Source: JBCDBH01 sp039184055
GTDB taxonomy: Bacteria > Acidobacteriota > Thermoanaerobaculia > Multivoradales > J023
Length of the DNA stretch: 27,465 bases
Direction of reading: 5' to 3'
NCBI GenBank assembly: GCA_039184055.1
Contig: JBCDBH010000032.1
Coordinates: 1 to 27,465 of the forward strand
Below, one piece after another: positions 5,394 through 13,512 of this stretch. A model generated the notes under the pieces. It did not search any database. It was not told the origin of the DNA and was given only the letters and a program-made list of their open reading frames with translations. Position 1 is the first letter of the stretch; every line of letters begins with the position of its first letter. The position numbers and the translations under genes are program-made.

Positions 5394-7193
5394 CTAACGC
5401 GCCACGGTCTGGTCGCCGGGACCATCGAGCGTGCTCTGACCGTAGTAGCGAAGAATGCCATCGACGATCGCGCGCGCCACCTGATCGCGAAACCCTCGCT
5501 CTTGGATCAAACGGCGATCTTTGTCGTTGTTGAGGTTGGCCACCTCGATCAGGGTCTTCGCGGGCACCGCGTTGTAGCGCATCACGGCGGGTACGAAAGG
5601 ACGTGACCGACGGCTACGGATGATGCGGTCACGAATCGGTTTGTTGTGGTGCACGGCGAGCTTACGAGCGCGGAAGCTGTCGATGATCTCGCCCGCGAGA
5701 TCACGCGACAAGCCTTCACTTCTCGTCCGCTCGGTCCAGGAGTAACTCACCGTCCGCTGCTCCCGAACTTCGGCCCGGCGATCGTAGACCCGACCGCGTT
5801 TGCCAAAATCACCCTGGGTCAGGGATGCCGACGGCACGTAGGCCATGGCGCCGCGCACCGACGAATGCAAGGCGTCGGCATGAATCGAGATGAAGACCAC
5901 CTTCTTTTCGTCGCCCTGATTGGTCAAGGCTTGACGGTAGATGCTGTTGGCCAGATACCACCGCAGGTGGACATTGGCCTTGGCGTCACGAATCAAATAG
6001 GGCGGCGTGGTGAGCACGACATGACGCTGTGAATGAGGCAGCACGTCACGGTCGAGCAATCGGAAGCTGTCACCGTCGCGGGTCGTCATCCGAACGATCG
6101 CCGCCGATTCTTCCTCGAGGAGCTTACGGGCACGGAGCGCGATGTCGTAGACATAGGTGCTTTCCCACACGCCGAACGGACTGGCCCCCGGGTCGCTGCC
6201 TCCGTGACCCGGATCGAGAATCACCGTGACGCCCTCGAGACGGGTCACCGCGACCGTATTGCTGAACTGCTCACTGTCGGCCAGACCTTGCTCGTACCGC
6301 TGTCGCCGTGGATCACCGGCCGGCAAGTACTCCTCCGACAGAAGATCGAGCGGAATCCGGATTTCCTCACCGATCGCGATATCCGTGACGTCCGGAATGC
6401 CGTTCATAGCCGCCAGCTCGTTGGCCAACGCGTTGACGTCCTCGGCGAAGAGACGACCAGTGAAACGCACCACCACCGACGAATACAGCGCCTCGCCTTG
6501 ACGGAGTCGATAGACCGCGAAAGGTGAACGGTCGACCACCTTGTATTCCAGATCATCGGCGGCGGGCGCCGAGATCGGCAGCGTCGCACGCAAGCCGGGT
6601 ACGAGCAGCTCGCGACGGATGAGCAGTCGCTGCCCCGGCCTCAAGGTGTCGTCGGGGAGGTTGTTGTCGTCACGCAAGGCAGCCCAATGATCTGGATCAC
6701 CCGTGAACCACTCGGATAAACGCCACAGCCCGGCACCGATCGTCTCGGCGGTGATGACGTGCTCCCAACCCGCGAAACGTGGCTGATCCTCGGGAAAGAC
6801 CGATCGCAGCACCTTGGTCTTGTTGGCCTCGGTGAGCACGTCGAAGGGAACGCGGTAGAACACCCCTCGACGCAAGGCTCGGGCGCCGCCATTCGCCGCC
6901 GCGATCACATCGGCATAGCTCGCGCTGTCCGTCAACCGACGCGAAAAGGCCAGCAGGCCCTCGCCACGCAACGGCTTCGCCTCGAGGGCCAGGGTCGCGT
7001 CATCGGTGAACACGGCCGCCTGATCGTCGGTGATCACCACACGCTGCTCGGCCGTCGCCGGCGCGCCACCGAGCACGATCACGAGCCACGTGATGACGAA
7101 CCAGCCCGGGGCGATGATCCATCGCCACACGGCCCGTGTACCCGCTGTCGTGTCAGAACGCAATGTCGGCATTTGGCTGTTCGGATGCTCCAT
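5394..7193 (-). CDS. N-acetylmuramoyl-L-alanine amidase (Amidase_3) with LysM-like N-terminal region
   Basis: 599 residues. A hydrophobic segment at about 24-48 ending in APATAEQ is a signal peptide or anchor. A LysM-like wall-binding segment is visible at about 150-193 (AGLWRLSEWFTG to LRPGQRLLIR), and a second less clear one at about 225-283. The C-terminal zinc amidase carries VILDPGHGGSDPGA (His330), WESTYVYDIALRARKLL (Glu344), VFISIHADALHS (His438) and KTLIEVANLNN (catalytic-type Glu550), so it looks active. The family cleaves the lactyl amide bond between muramic acid and the stem peptide in the periplasm. About 90 residues between His438 and Glu550 form a basic insertion that is longer than usual. 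The ATG at 7193 overlaps the 3' end of gatA; the ATG at 7172 is an alternative. Confidence 0.9.
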   Translation of the reverse strand: MEHPNSQMPTLRSDTTAGTRAVWRWIIAPGWFVITWLVIVLGGAPATAEQRVVITDDQAAVFTDDATLALEAKPLRGEGLLAFSRRLTDSASYADVIAAANGGARALRRGVFYRVPFDVLTEANKTKVLRSVFPEDQPRFAGWEHVITAETIGAGLWRLSEWFTGDPDHWAALRDDNNLPDDTLRPGQRLLIRRELLVPGLRATLPISAPAADDLEYKVVDRSPFAVYRLRQGEALYSSVVVRFTGRLFAEDVNALANELAAMNGIPDVTDIAIGEEIRIPLDLLSEEYLPAGDPRRQRYEQGLADSEQFSNTVAVTRLEGVTVILDPGHGGSDPGASPFGVWESTYVYDIALRARKLLEEESAAIVRMTTRDGDSFRLLDRDVLPHSQRHVVLTTPPYLIRDAKANVHLRWYLANSIYRQALTNQGDEKKVVFISIHADALHSSVRGAMAYVPSASLTQGDFGKRGRVYDRRAEVREQRTVSYSWTERTRSEGLSRDLAGEIIDSFRARKLAVHHNKPIRDRIIRSRRSRPFVPAVMRYNAVPAKTLIEVANLNNDKDRRLIQERGFRDQVARAIVDGILRYYGQSTLDGPGDQTVAR

Positions 7194-8643
7194 CCATGCT
7201 CGAGAAGACTCGAGGCGCGGGCGTTACGGCCGCCGCGAGGTGCGCGCCCAAAACAAGCAACGTCGCCTCGTCGAAGCGCCGGCCGATTAATTGTACCGAG
7301 CGCGGCAGTCCATCGGCGCCCCCACCGACGGGGATCGCCAGTGCGGGCAGCCCCGCCAGCGAAGCGGGAGCGGTCGCCGAGTCAGCGTGCCACAAATCCA
7401 CCGGGTCCTCATCATGCGCCCCGAGCGCGAATGCCGGACCGCGGGTCGTCGGCGTCAGCACGGCGGTGGCGTCACCGAGCGCATCGAGCAGCTCGTCGCG
7501 CAACACCGCGCGTAGCCTCTGGGCACGCATGTAGTAGGCCTCCCGCGAGTCCGCCGACAAGGCGAAGGTGCCGAGCAACAGGCGACGCTTCACCTCCTCG
7601 CCCAAGCCGTCACCACGGCTGGCCTCGACCGTGTGGTGAAAGCCCGCCCTCGACACCCGTCGACCGAAGCGGATGCCGTCGAAACGGGCCAGGTTGCTAC
7701 TCGCTTCGCTCGCCGCCACGATGTGGTAGGCGGCGACCGCCAGCGGCCATGACGCGACTGAACGCTCTTCGATCGCCACACCGCTCGCTTCGAGAGACGA
7801 GCACACTTCATGCCACCAGCCTCGCTCCGTTTCCGGAAGCGCATCCAGGCTTTCGCGGACGACCACCACCCGGGGCTCGACGTGTCGATCGATGCCGTCG
7901 AATTCAACCACTGAACGATCGACACAGGTCGCGTCATGACGATCGGCGCCGGCGATCACCGCCATCATCCCGGCGAGATCGTTCGACGAGCGAGCGAGCG
8001 GACCGATTTGATCGAGTGACGAGGCAAAGGCGGTGAGCCCCCATCGCGAAACTCGCCCCCAGGTCGGGCGCAGGCCCCAAACACCACAAAACGCCGCCGG
8101 CTGACGAACCGAACCACCGGTATCGCTTCCCAACGCGACGGGAACACAGCCCGCGGCGACCGCCGCCGCCGAGCCACCGCTCGAGCCACCGCTCGAACGA
8201 CTGGGATCGTGAGGGTTGTGAGTCGGTCCGAATACGGATCGCTCGGTCGAGGCTCCCATCCCGAATGTGTCGAGGTTGCTCGCACCGAAGATCACCGCGT
8301 CGGCGGCGATCAGCCGTTCCACGACCGTGGCGGAGAACGGCGACACGAAGTCTTCGAGAAGTCGCGAACCACAGGTGAGACGCTCACCGGCTCGGGCGAT
8401 GTTGTCTTTGATCGCCACCGGCACACCGGCCATCGAGCCCAAGGTCTGACCGGCCGCCCGACGACGATCGATCTCCAGAGCCCGATCGAATCCGCGCTCA
8501 CCGGCTCGACCGACGAACGCCCGAATGGTCGGCTCGACCTCGTCGGCGCGCGCCGAGCACGATTCGAATACGTCGAGCGCGCGCCACGCGCCCGTGTGTA
8601 CACCCGCGGCCAGCTCGGTCCCCGAGCGGCGCCATAGGCTCAC
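7153..8643 (-). CDS. gatA: Glutamyl/aspartyl-tRNA amidotransferase subunit A
   Basis: 496 residues of the amidase-signature family. The Ser-cisSer-Lys triad is complete: Lys79 (VAIKDN), cis-Ser154 in SSGGSSGGSAAA and Ser178 in GSDTGGSVRQPA. These numbers coincide with the triad I recall for well-studied GatA proteins, which supports the GTG start at 8643 over a longer frame from 8688. That GTG overlaps the gatC stop as GTGA and is preceded by GGAGAGG. GatA releases ammonia from glutamine for conversion of misacylated Glu-tRNA(Gln) or Asp-tRNA(Asn), acting with GatB and GatC. gatB is not in the window, so it must be elsewhere in the genome. A paralogous amidase is less likely because gatC is adjacent. 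Confidence 0.9.
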   Translation of the reverse strand: MSLWRRSGTELAAGVHTGAWRALDVFESCSARADEVEPTIRAFVGRAGERGFDRALEIDRRRAAGQTLGSMAGVPVAIKDNIARAGERLTCGSRLLEDFVSPFSATVVERLIAADAVIFGASNLDTFGMGASTERSVFGPTHNPHDPSRSSGGSSGGSAAAVAAGCVPVALGSDTGGSVRQPAAFCGVWGLRPTWGRVSRWGLTAFASSLDQIGPLARSSNDLAGMMAVIAGADRHDATCVDRSVVEFDGIDRHVEPRVVVVRESLDALPETERGWWHEVCSSLEASGVAIEERSVASWPLAVAAYHIVAASEASSNLARFDGIRFGRRVSRAGFHHTVEASRGDGLGEEVKRRLLLGTFALSADSREAYYMRAQRLRAVLRDELLDALGDATAVLTPTTRGPAFALGAHDEDPVDLWHADSATAPASLAGLPALAIPVGGGADGLPRSVQLIGRRFDEATLLVLGAHLAAAVTPAPRVFSSMDGASEQPNADIAF

Positions 8644-8930
8644 CGAGCCTCTCCGTCGGGACGCCGGACCCGTGGCACCACAAAGCAATCGTCACGGTAT
8701 CGCGGCGCGTTCTCACGCCAGGGAGTCTCGACCGCCTCGGGTCGATCGGCGTCGAGGACGCTCGTTGTCTTGTCTGGGGGACGTTCGAGCGATGAATCTT
8801 CGGGATCGGTAGCCGGTAGGGAAGCAACGAAGCGAAGCATCCGCTCGACCTCGCCGGCTGCCACCGCCGTGGTCTCGGGGTCTCGAGGAAGATGGGCGAG
8901 CGCGGCGACGTGGACGACGTCGACGCGCAT
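8640..8930 (-). CDS. gatC: Glutamyl/aspartyl-tRNA amidotransferase subunit C
   Basis: 96 residues, normal for GatC. The protein starts MRVDVVHVAALAHLP, continues with a helix ending VERMLRFVASL, and ends with the family-typical tail TPWRENAPRYRDDCFVVPRV. In the GatCAB complex GatC wraps between GatA and GatB and stabilises them. Its ATG overlaps the stop of the PilT-like gene as TGATG, and its stop overlaps the gatA start as GTGA, so translation of the three genes is coupled. Confidence 0.85.
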   Translation of the reverse strand: MRVDVVHVAALAHLPRDPETTAVAAGEVERMLRFVASLPATDPEDSSLERPPDKTTSVLDADRPEAVETPWRENAPRYRDDCFVVPRVRRPDGEAR

Positions 8931-10366
8931 CAGCGAAAGATGCCGGACTTCCGATCGGCGGCGGCGGGAGCGCCACCACCACCCGCGATCCGCGACTTGA
9001 GCTCCTTGATGCGCTCCATCAGCTTGTCGATCTTCTGCTGCGCCTCTTCGCGCAGTCGGCCATAGTCGGAGCGCATCTTTTCGGCTTCCTGCCGCATCTC
9101 GGTCATGAGCTCTTCCTGCTCGCGGATTACCCGATCGCGCTCATTGAGCTGCTCCGTGGTGCGCTGGATCTGGTCGTCCTTCTCGGCGATCCGCAGCTTG
9201 ACCTTCTCTTCTTGCTCTTCGTACAGACGCTTGAACTCCTGGAGCGCGGCGATCTCGGCGAAGTCGTTGCTCGACACATCCTCTCCTTGGCTCTCGAGAT
9301 TCGGAAACATCTTACGCAGCTTGAGCGACAGATCCTCCGGATCCGGTGATTGCTCCTGCGCCTCGTCATGGGTGATCAAACCGTGCGCGAGCAACGCGAT
9401 CAGCGATTGGTTCATGCTCTGCATACGGTAGTAGCTGACCGAGGTCTCGACTTCCTCGAGAAGATCCGAGGTCTGACCCTTTTCGATCGCCTTGGCGATT
9501 TTGGGCGAATTCCGCAGGATCTCCATCGCCGCGACCCGACCTTCACCACCGACGCGCCGCACCAATTTCATCGAAATCACCCCGCGTAGCACCTGGGCGA
9601 GCTGGGCGCGGATCTGACCCTGTTGATCGGCGGGGAACGAATCGAGAATACGGTCGACCGTCTGCGTCGAGTTGTTGGTGTGGAGCGTCGAAAACACCAA
9701 ATGCCCAGTCTCGGCGGCGGTAATGACCGTGCCGATGGTCTCGGGATCACGCATCTCACCCACCATGATGACGTCGGGATCCTGCCGCATCGCGTTGCGC
9801 AACGCTTCGGCGAAGCTCACCGTATCGGTGCCGAGCTCACGCTGCGAGATCGACGCCATCGCATCCGAGAAGAGGAACTCCATCGGATCCTCGATGGTGA
9901 TGATGTGCACCGGTCGAGTCGCCGTGATGTGCTTGATCAACGCCGCCAGGGTCGTCGATTTGCCACTACCGGTCGGACCGGTGACCAGCACCAAGCCCAT
10001 CGGGATCTTGCACATGTCGATGAGGACGTCAGGCAAGTCGAGCTCTTCGACTGTTTTGACCTCGAAAGGGATCCGCCGAAAAATCGCCGCCAGATGGCCA
10101 CGCTGCATGTAGATATTGCCGCGAAAACGCGCCACGCCGGGCACGCCGTAGCCGAGGTCGACCGACATGGCTTCCTCGAGCTTCTTCTTCTGCGGCGGAG
10201 TCAGAATCTCATCGACCATCCGCTCCAGATCTTCCATACGAAGCGGGTCGGTCTTGAGGGGCACCAAGCGACCATTCAGACGCAGCAAGGGCGGACGCGT
10301 CGGCTTCAAATGCAGATCCGACGCCCCTTGCTTGGTCATAAAAGCAAGCAGCTGATTGAGCTCCAT
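8930..10366 (-). CDS. PilT/PilU-like type IV pilus ATPase with C-terminal coiled coil
   Basis: 478 residues from the ATG at 10366; a GTG at 10384 is in frame but lies where homologues do not start. The PilT N-terminal domain (SDLHLKP, 16-22) precedes the secretion ATPase core: Walker A GPTGSGKS at 130-137, Asp box IITIEDP at 155-161, Walker B DPDVIMVGEMRDPET at 196-210 and His box GHLVFSTLHTN at 221-231. It powers pilus retraction for twitching motility at the inner membrane. The C-terminal helices look closer to PilU than to PilT. After about residue 365 there is an extra region of about 110 residues, mostly coiled coil (375-460), then a Gly/Ala linker and RKSGIFR. Standard PilT proteins end near 345-380 residues. 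Confidence 0.9.
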   Translation of the reverse strand: MELNQLLAFMTKQGASDLHLKPTRPPLLRLNGRLVPLKTDPLRMEDLERMVDEILTPPQKKKLEEAMSVDLGYGVPGVARFRGNIYMQRGHLAAIFRRIPFEVKTVEELDLPDVLIDMCKIPMGLVLVTGPTGSGKSTTLAALIKHITATRPVHIITIEDPMEFLFSDAMASISQRELGTDTVSFAEALRNAMRQDPDVIMVGEMRDPETIGTVITAAETGHLVFSTLHTNNSTQTVDRILDSFPADQQGQIRAQLAQVLRGVISMKLVRRVGGEGRVAAMEILRNSPKIAKAIEKGQTSDLLEEVETSVSYYRMQSMNQSLIALLAHGLITHDEAQEQSPDPEDLSLKLRKMFPNLESQGEDVSSNDFAEIAALQEFKRLYEEQEEKVKLRIAEKDDQIQRTTEQLNERDRVIREQEELMTEMRQEAEKMRSDYGRLREEAQQKIDKLMERIKELKSRIAGGGGAPAAADRKSGIFR

Positions 10367-10486
10367 GAGGCGGGAGGATAACACGCACCCGCCGCGATCC
10401 TAGGCCGCCGGGCAGGCGTTCTGTCCACGAACCGGGGTCACGATCGGACGACCCTCAGGGCAAACGACACTCCGAACGAGCGACGC

Positions 10487-11644
10487 TCAGAGCGAACGAC
10501 GCAGCGCGTCGGGTGTCGGCCAGTCGGCGAGCGCGCGGGGAGGCTCGTCGTCGCGTACATCATCGAGCCACACGCCGCTCAAATGAGACCACGCCTCGGC
10601 ATACGGCCGACTGTTGCTCGCCAACACGAACGGAATCTCCGCGTCGATCTCACGCGCCACCGCATCACGTCGCACCACGACCTCACCGAGCGCTTCGCGC
10701 AGATCGTCCATGCGCCGCTTCGCCTCGATCACCGCGACCGGTCGCGTACCGTCGAAGAGCACGTAGTCGGCGTGGTGTTCACCGGCGGGCACGTCAGCGA
10801 TCGCCCGACACGTGCCTGTCGTCGGACGCGCCCCCCGCTCCCAGGTTGTGCGACGTGAGTCGGTGAGCCACCCCGCGTCGCGGAGCTGCTGATCGATCAA
10901 CAGCCGGGTCTCCGCCTCGTCGAGCGCGAATCGGAGCGCCGCTTCGGCACCCGCACGGGTCAAGCGAGCGGTCGACGCCTCGGCCGCGTCACGACGCAGA
11001 CGATCACGCTCGGCGGTCGCGTGGGCCATCCGCGCTTCGATCTCGGCCGCCAGCTCGAGGGCCACATCTCGTTCCGCGCTCGCCGCGTCCCGCGCCCGTT
11101 CCGCCGCCGCGCGCGCCGCCTGCTCGACGCGCAATCGCTCCTCGTCTTCCTTCCGTCGACGTCGCGCCGTGGCGTGTACCGCGGCCAGCTCCTCCTTGAG
11201 TCGTGCTTCCGCGCCAGCGAGCTTCCGAGGCTTGGTAAAGCCACCCGGCCGAAACGTCGGATCACCGAACGTACGCTCGAACCAGATCGCCACCTCGCGC
11301 GCGATCCTCAGATGATGGACCGCCTCGCTCACCGTATCCTCCCCCGGCTCGTGCGCCGCTTCATTGCCGGTGATCCGCAGACGATGAAACGCCGACGCAA
11401 CGCGACGGTCGATCGCTCCCGAGCGCTCCAACGCCACGATCAGATCGTAGAGCTCGCTGTCATCGTGATCGGCGTCCGCCACCGCCAAGCCCAGCAAAGC
11501 CGCCGCACGCTGCGCCAAAAGCTCGGCGAGCTGCCGCAACTTGATCAACGCGGTATTGGGATCGTCCAGGGCATAGCGCTCGGCGAGCAAACCGACTTCG
11601 GCCAGCAGCGGATCGTGACGGGCGAGGAAAGAAAAATTCGACAT
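10487..11644 (-). CDS. Orphan HsdR-type N-terminal half: DUF4145-like, coiled coil, PD-(D/E)XK nuclease
   Basis: 385 residues resembling the N-terminal third of type I restriction R subunits. Residues about 15-125 look like the DUF4145 helical domain (NTALIKLRQLAELLAQ, RITGNEAAHEP). Residues 143-225 form a charged coiled coil. Residues about 235-385 form an HSDR_N nuclease: Glu244 in ETRLLIDQQLRDAGW, Asp293 in HADYVLF and Glu307-Ala-Lys309 in VIEAKR. The protein ends at ALADWPTPDALRRSL, which corresponds to the point just before the helicase motor in full HsdR. Motor, HsdM and HsdS are missing, and no helicase-like residue remains in the 100 bases downstream. The reading frame is clean and the nuclease residues are intact, so it may be a working stand-alone protein rather than a relic. 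Confidence 0.75.
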   Translation of the reverse strand: MSNFSFLARHDPLLAEVGLLAERYALDDPNTALIKLRQLAELLAQRAAALLGLAVADADHDDSELYDLIVALERSGAIDRRVASAFHRLRITGNEAAHEPGEDTVSEAVHHLRIAREVAIWFERTFGDPTFRPGGFTKPRKLAGAEARLKEELAAVHATARRRRKEDEERLRVEQAARAAAERARDAASAERDVALELAAEIEARMAHATAERDRLRRDAAEASTARLTRAGAEAALRFALDEAETRLLIDQQLRDAGWLTDSRRTTWERGARPTTGTCRAIADVPAGEHHADYVLFDGTRPVAVIEAKRRMDDLREALGEVVVRRDAVAREIDAEIPFVLASNSRPYAEAWSHLSGVWLDDVRDDEPPRALADWPTPDALRRSL

Positions 11645-11715
11645 CGTGCCCCGAGCCTACGACACGCGAGCCTTGGAACGGGCGTACAAAGGGGACGCGA
11701 GCGAAACGAACTGGC

Positions 11716-12432
11716 TCAGAACTTACGCATCAAACCCACCACGACGCCCTGCACCGTGACATCGCGTGCCGGAACGCGGATCGGCTCCATCTGCAGGTTG
11801 GCGGGTTGGAGTCGGATGATGTCGCCCTCGGGGTAAAAACGCTTGAGGGTCGCATCGTGACCCACCAACGCCACCACCATCTCACCGGCGTGGGCGCGCT
11901 CACGCTTGAGGACGATGACGAAATCGCCATCGTAGATGCCCTCTTCGATCATCGAATCGCCGGTCACGCGGAGCACGTAGTGATTGTCGGCTCGACCTTC
12001 GAAGAGATGGGTCGGAACCGAGAGCTTCTCGTCACCGGGCAAGGCCTCGATCGGCTTGCCGGCGGCGATATAGCCCATGAACGGCACCTCCGACTGCACC
12101 TCGAGCGCCGCGCTCCCGGGCGCGGTGCGCAGCAATTCCAGACCACGCTTCTGATTCCAATCGCGATGCAAATAGCCCTTCTCCTGGAGCAGCCGCAGGT
12201 GCTTGTACACCGTGCCGTAGGAGCTATAGCCGAAATGGTCGCGAATCTCTCGGTGGGTCGGCGCGATCCCGTGCTCACGCTGGTATTCGGCGATGAAGTC
12301 GAGCACCGCCTTCTGCCGCTCGGTCAAATACGAACGCCGCGTACCGGTGCGACGCGTATCGGCACGTGAGGAACCAGATGAGTTGGATTTGGGACCACTC
12401 TCGATATGCGCGTCTTTGATGTGCTCGCTCAT
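11716..12432 (-). CDS. lexA: LexA repressor
   Basis: 238 residues. The winged helix-turn-helix is at about 35-95 (LTERQKAVLDFIAEY, APTHREIRDHFGYSSYGTVYK). The self-cleavage site Ala124-Gly125 lies in GYIAAGKPIEA. The S24 peptidase dyad is Ser160 (TGDSMIEEG) and Lys197 (TLKRFY). LexA represses DNA-damage genes until RecA filaments trigger autocleavage. The protein has a polar extension of about 33 residues ahead of the usual start. The ATG at 12432 is chosen because no later ATG or GTG precedes the DNA-binding domain and a strong promoter ends just upstream. There is no Shine-Dalgarno, so the mRNA may be nearly leaderless. A longer frame reaching 12918 crosses that promoter and is rejected. 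Confidence 0.93.
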   Translation of the reverse strand: MSEHIKDAHIESGPKSNSSGSSRADTRRTGTRRSYLTERQKAVLDFIAEYQREHGIAPTHREIRDHFGYSSYGTVYKHLRLLQEKGYLHRDWNQKRGLELLRTAPGSAALEVQSEVPFMGYIAAGKPIEALPGDEKLSVPTHLFEGRADNHYVLRVTGDSMIEEGIYDGDFVIVLKRERAHAGEMVVALVGHDATLKRFYPEGDIIRLQPANLQMEPIRVPARDVTVQGVVVGLMRKF

Positions 12433-12442
12433 AATGCGACCG

Positions 12443-12471
12443 AATATAGGCGTAATAAGAGCGTAAGTCAA
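12443..12471 (-). promoter_or_regulatory. lexA promoter with possible operator in the spacer
   Basis: On the minus strand TTGACT (12466-12471) and TATATT (12443-12448) are 17 bases apart, an excellent vegetative promoter. The start point would be near 12436, about four bases before the lexA ATG. Seen on the plus strand, CGTAA occurs at 12451-12455 and again at 12462-12466, 11 bases (one helical turn) apart and inside the spacer, so this could be a direct-repeat LexA operator. The operator part is a guess. Confidence 0.75.
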
Positions 12472-12567
12472 GCGGCAACTAGGAAGCAACTCGAATCCTG
12501 ACCACAAAACGCCTGATGCCGACGCCCTCAGACAAGGGATGTCGTATTCTCTGGAAAGGAGGACGCG

Positions 12568-13512
12568 ATGCCCATAGCTCGTCAACCATCCCCCGATTCG
12601 CGTGACGACGACACCACCCATGACAGCGAGCCGAACGATCATCCCGCCCCGGGATCGACCGACACGGTCGACCAGCTTCGCCGGCTGACCCTCCCTTCCC
12701 TCGCTCTCGCGGGTGGCCTGGCCGCGTTCGAGATCGCTCGCAACGTGGTGCAGCGCACGCACCTCTTTGTCCCCAGCCGGTATCCGACCGGTGAGTGGGA
12801 CCCGAGTCTCCATGGCCTGGCGTTCGAGGATGTGTATCTCGAGGGCCTCGACGGCGTGACGCTGCACGGCTGGTATTTCCCCCGTCCGGAAGCCCGTGGC
12901 GTGATGCTTTATTGCCACGGCAACGCGGGTTCGATCGCCGATCGTTTAGGAGTCTTTCGCGCCTTGGGCCAGCTCGGTCTGGATATCTTCGCGTTCGATT
13001 ATCGAGGTTACGGGCGCAGCACGGGAAGCCCCACCGAGAAAGGTCTCTACAGCGACGCCGAAACGGCCGCGACGTATCTGCTCGAGACACGGGGCATCGC
13101 GTCACGCTCGTTGGTGATCTTGGGGCACTCACTCGGGGGCGCGGTGGCGATCGAAACGGCGCGACGATGCCCGGCGGCGGCGTTGGTGGTGGAGTCGAGC
13201 TTTACCGACGTTCGCGATATGGCACGGTATGTATCGCAACACGCCTACGCCGGGCTGCCGATGCATCTCATCGCGCGCAATCAATTCCGCAGCATCGCCA
13301 AGGTGGGCGAGCTCGCGCTACCCAAGCTCTTTATTCACGGCACCGCCGATGAAACGGTGCCCTACGAGCTGGGCGAGCGCCTCTACGCCGCCGCCGCGGA
13401 ACCGAAGAGCTGGCTCTCGGTGCCGGATGCGCTCCACAACGATCTACATGAGGTCGGTGGCGAGCGCTACTTCGGCACCCTCGCGGCCTTCTTCGCTCGC
13501 CACGTAGGCTAA
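12568..13512 (+). CDS. Alpha/beta hydrolase (ABHD13/BEM46-like)
   Basis: 314 residues. A polar N terminus (1-38) precedes a weakly hydrophobic stretch (41-57) that may anchor the protein. The hydrolase fold follows with the oxyanion motif YCHGNAG at 115-121, nucleophile Ser188 in GHSLGG, Asp261 in HGTADETVP and His290 in DALHNDL. This arrangement is typical of the BEM46/ABHD13 group, whose substrates are mostly unknown (esterase or thioesterase activities). AAAGGAGG ends five bases before the ATG, fixing the start. The gene is divergent from lexA. Its TAA overlaps the stop codon of the convergent kinase gene in the four bases CTAA. Confidence 0.88.
   Translation: MPIARQPSPDSRDDDTTHDSEPNDHPAPGSTDTVDQLRRLTLPSLALAGGLAAFEIARNVVQRTHLFVPSRYPTGEWDPSLHGLAFEDVYLEGLDGVTLHGWYFPRPEARGVMLYCHGNAGSIADRLGVFRALGQLGLDIFAFDYRGYGRSTGSPTEKGLYSDAETAATYLLETRGIASRSLVILGHSLGGAVAIETARRCPAAALVVESSFTDVRDMARYVSQHAYAGLPMHLIARNQFRSIAKVGELALPKLFIHGTADETVPYELGERLYAAAAEPKSWLSVPDALHNDLHEVGGERYFGTLAAFFARHVG

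Noticed and set aside
5162..5461. Minus-strand 99-codon frame in the gap before the ECF sigma gene
   Set aside because: It overlaps the 3' end of the amidase gene and runs through the 107-bp inverted repeat; composition is that of a non-coding hairpin.
6759..8036. A 425-codon open frame on the plus strand
   Set aside because: It lies opposite the amidase and gatA genes, is Arg/Pro-rich low-complexity sequence and has no domain; a shadow frame of GC-rich coding DNA.
9623..10381. A 252-codon plus-strand frame opposite the pilus ATPase gene
   Set aside because: The minus strand holds intact Walker and His-box motifs over the same bases; the plus frame is rich in Arg, His and Asp with no recognisable fold.
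10385..10486. A separate promoter for the pilus ATPase operon (TGGACA and TAGGAT)
   Set aside because: The boxes are weak and 19 bases apart; I cannot support a call, and the gap holds nothing else recognisable.
12433..12918. N-terminal extension of lexA to 400 residues
   Set aside because: It would cross the strong lexA promoter and run antisense to the hydrolase gene; LexA homology begins only after 12432.
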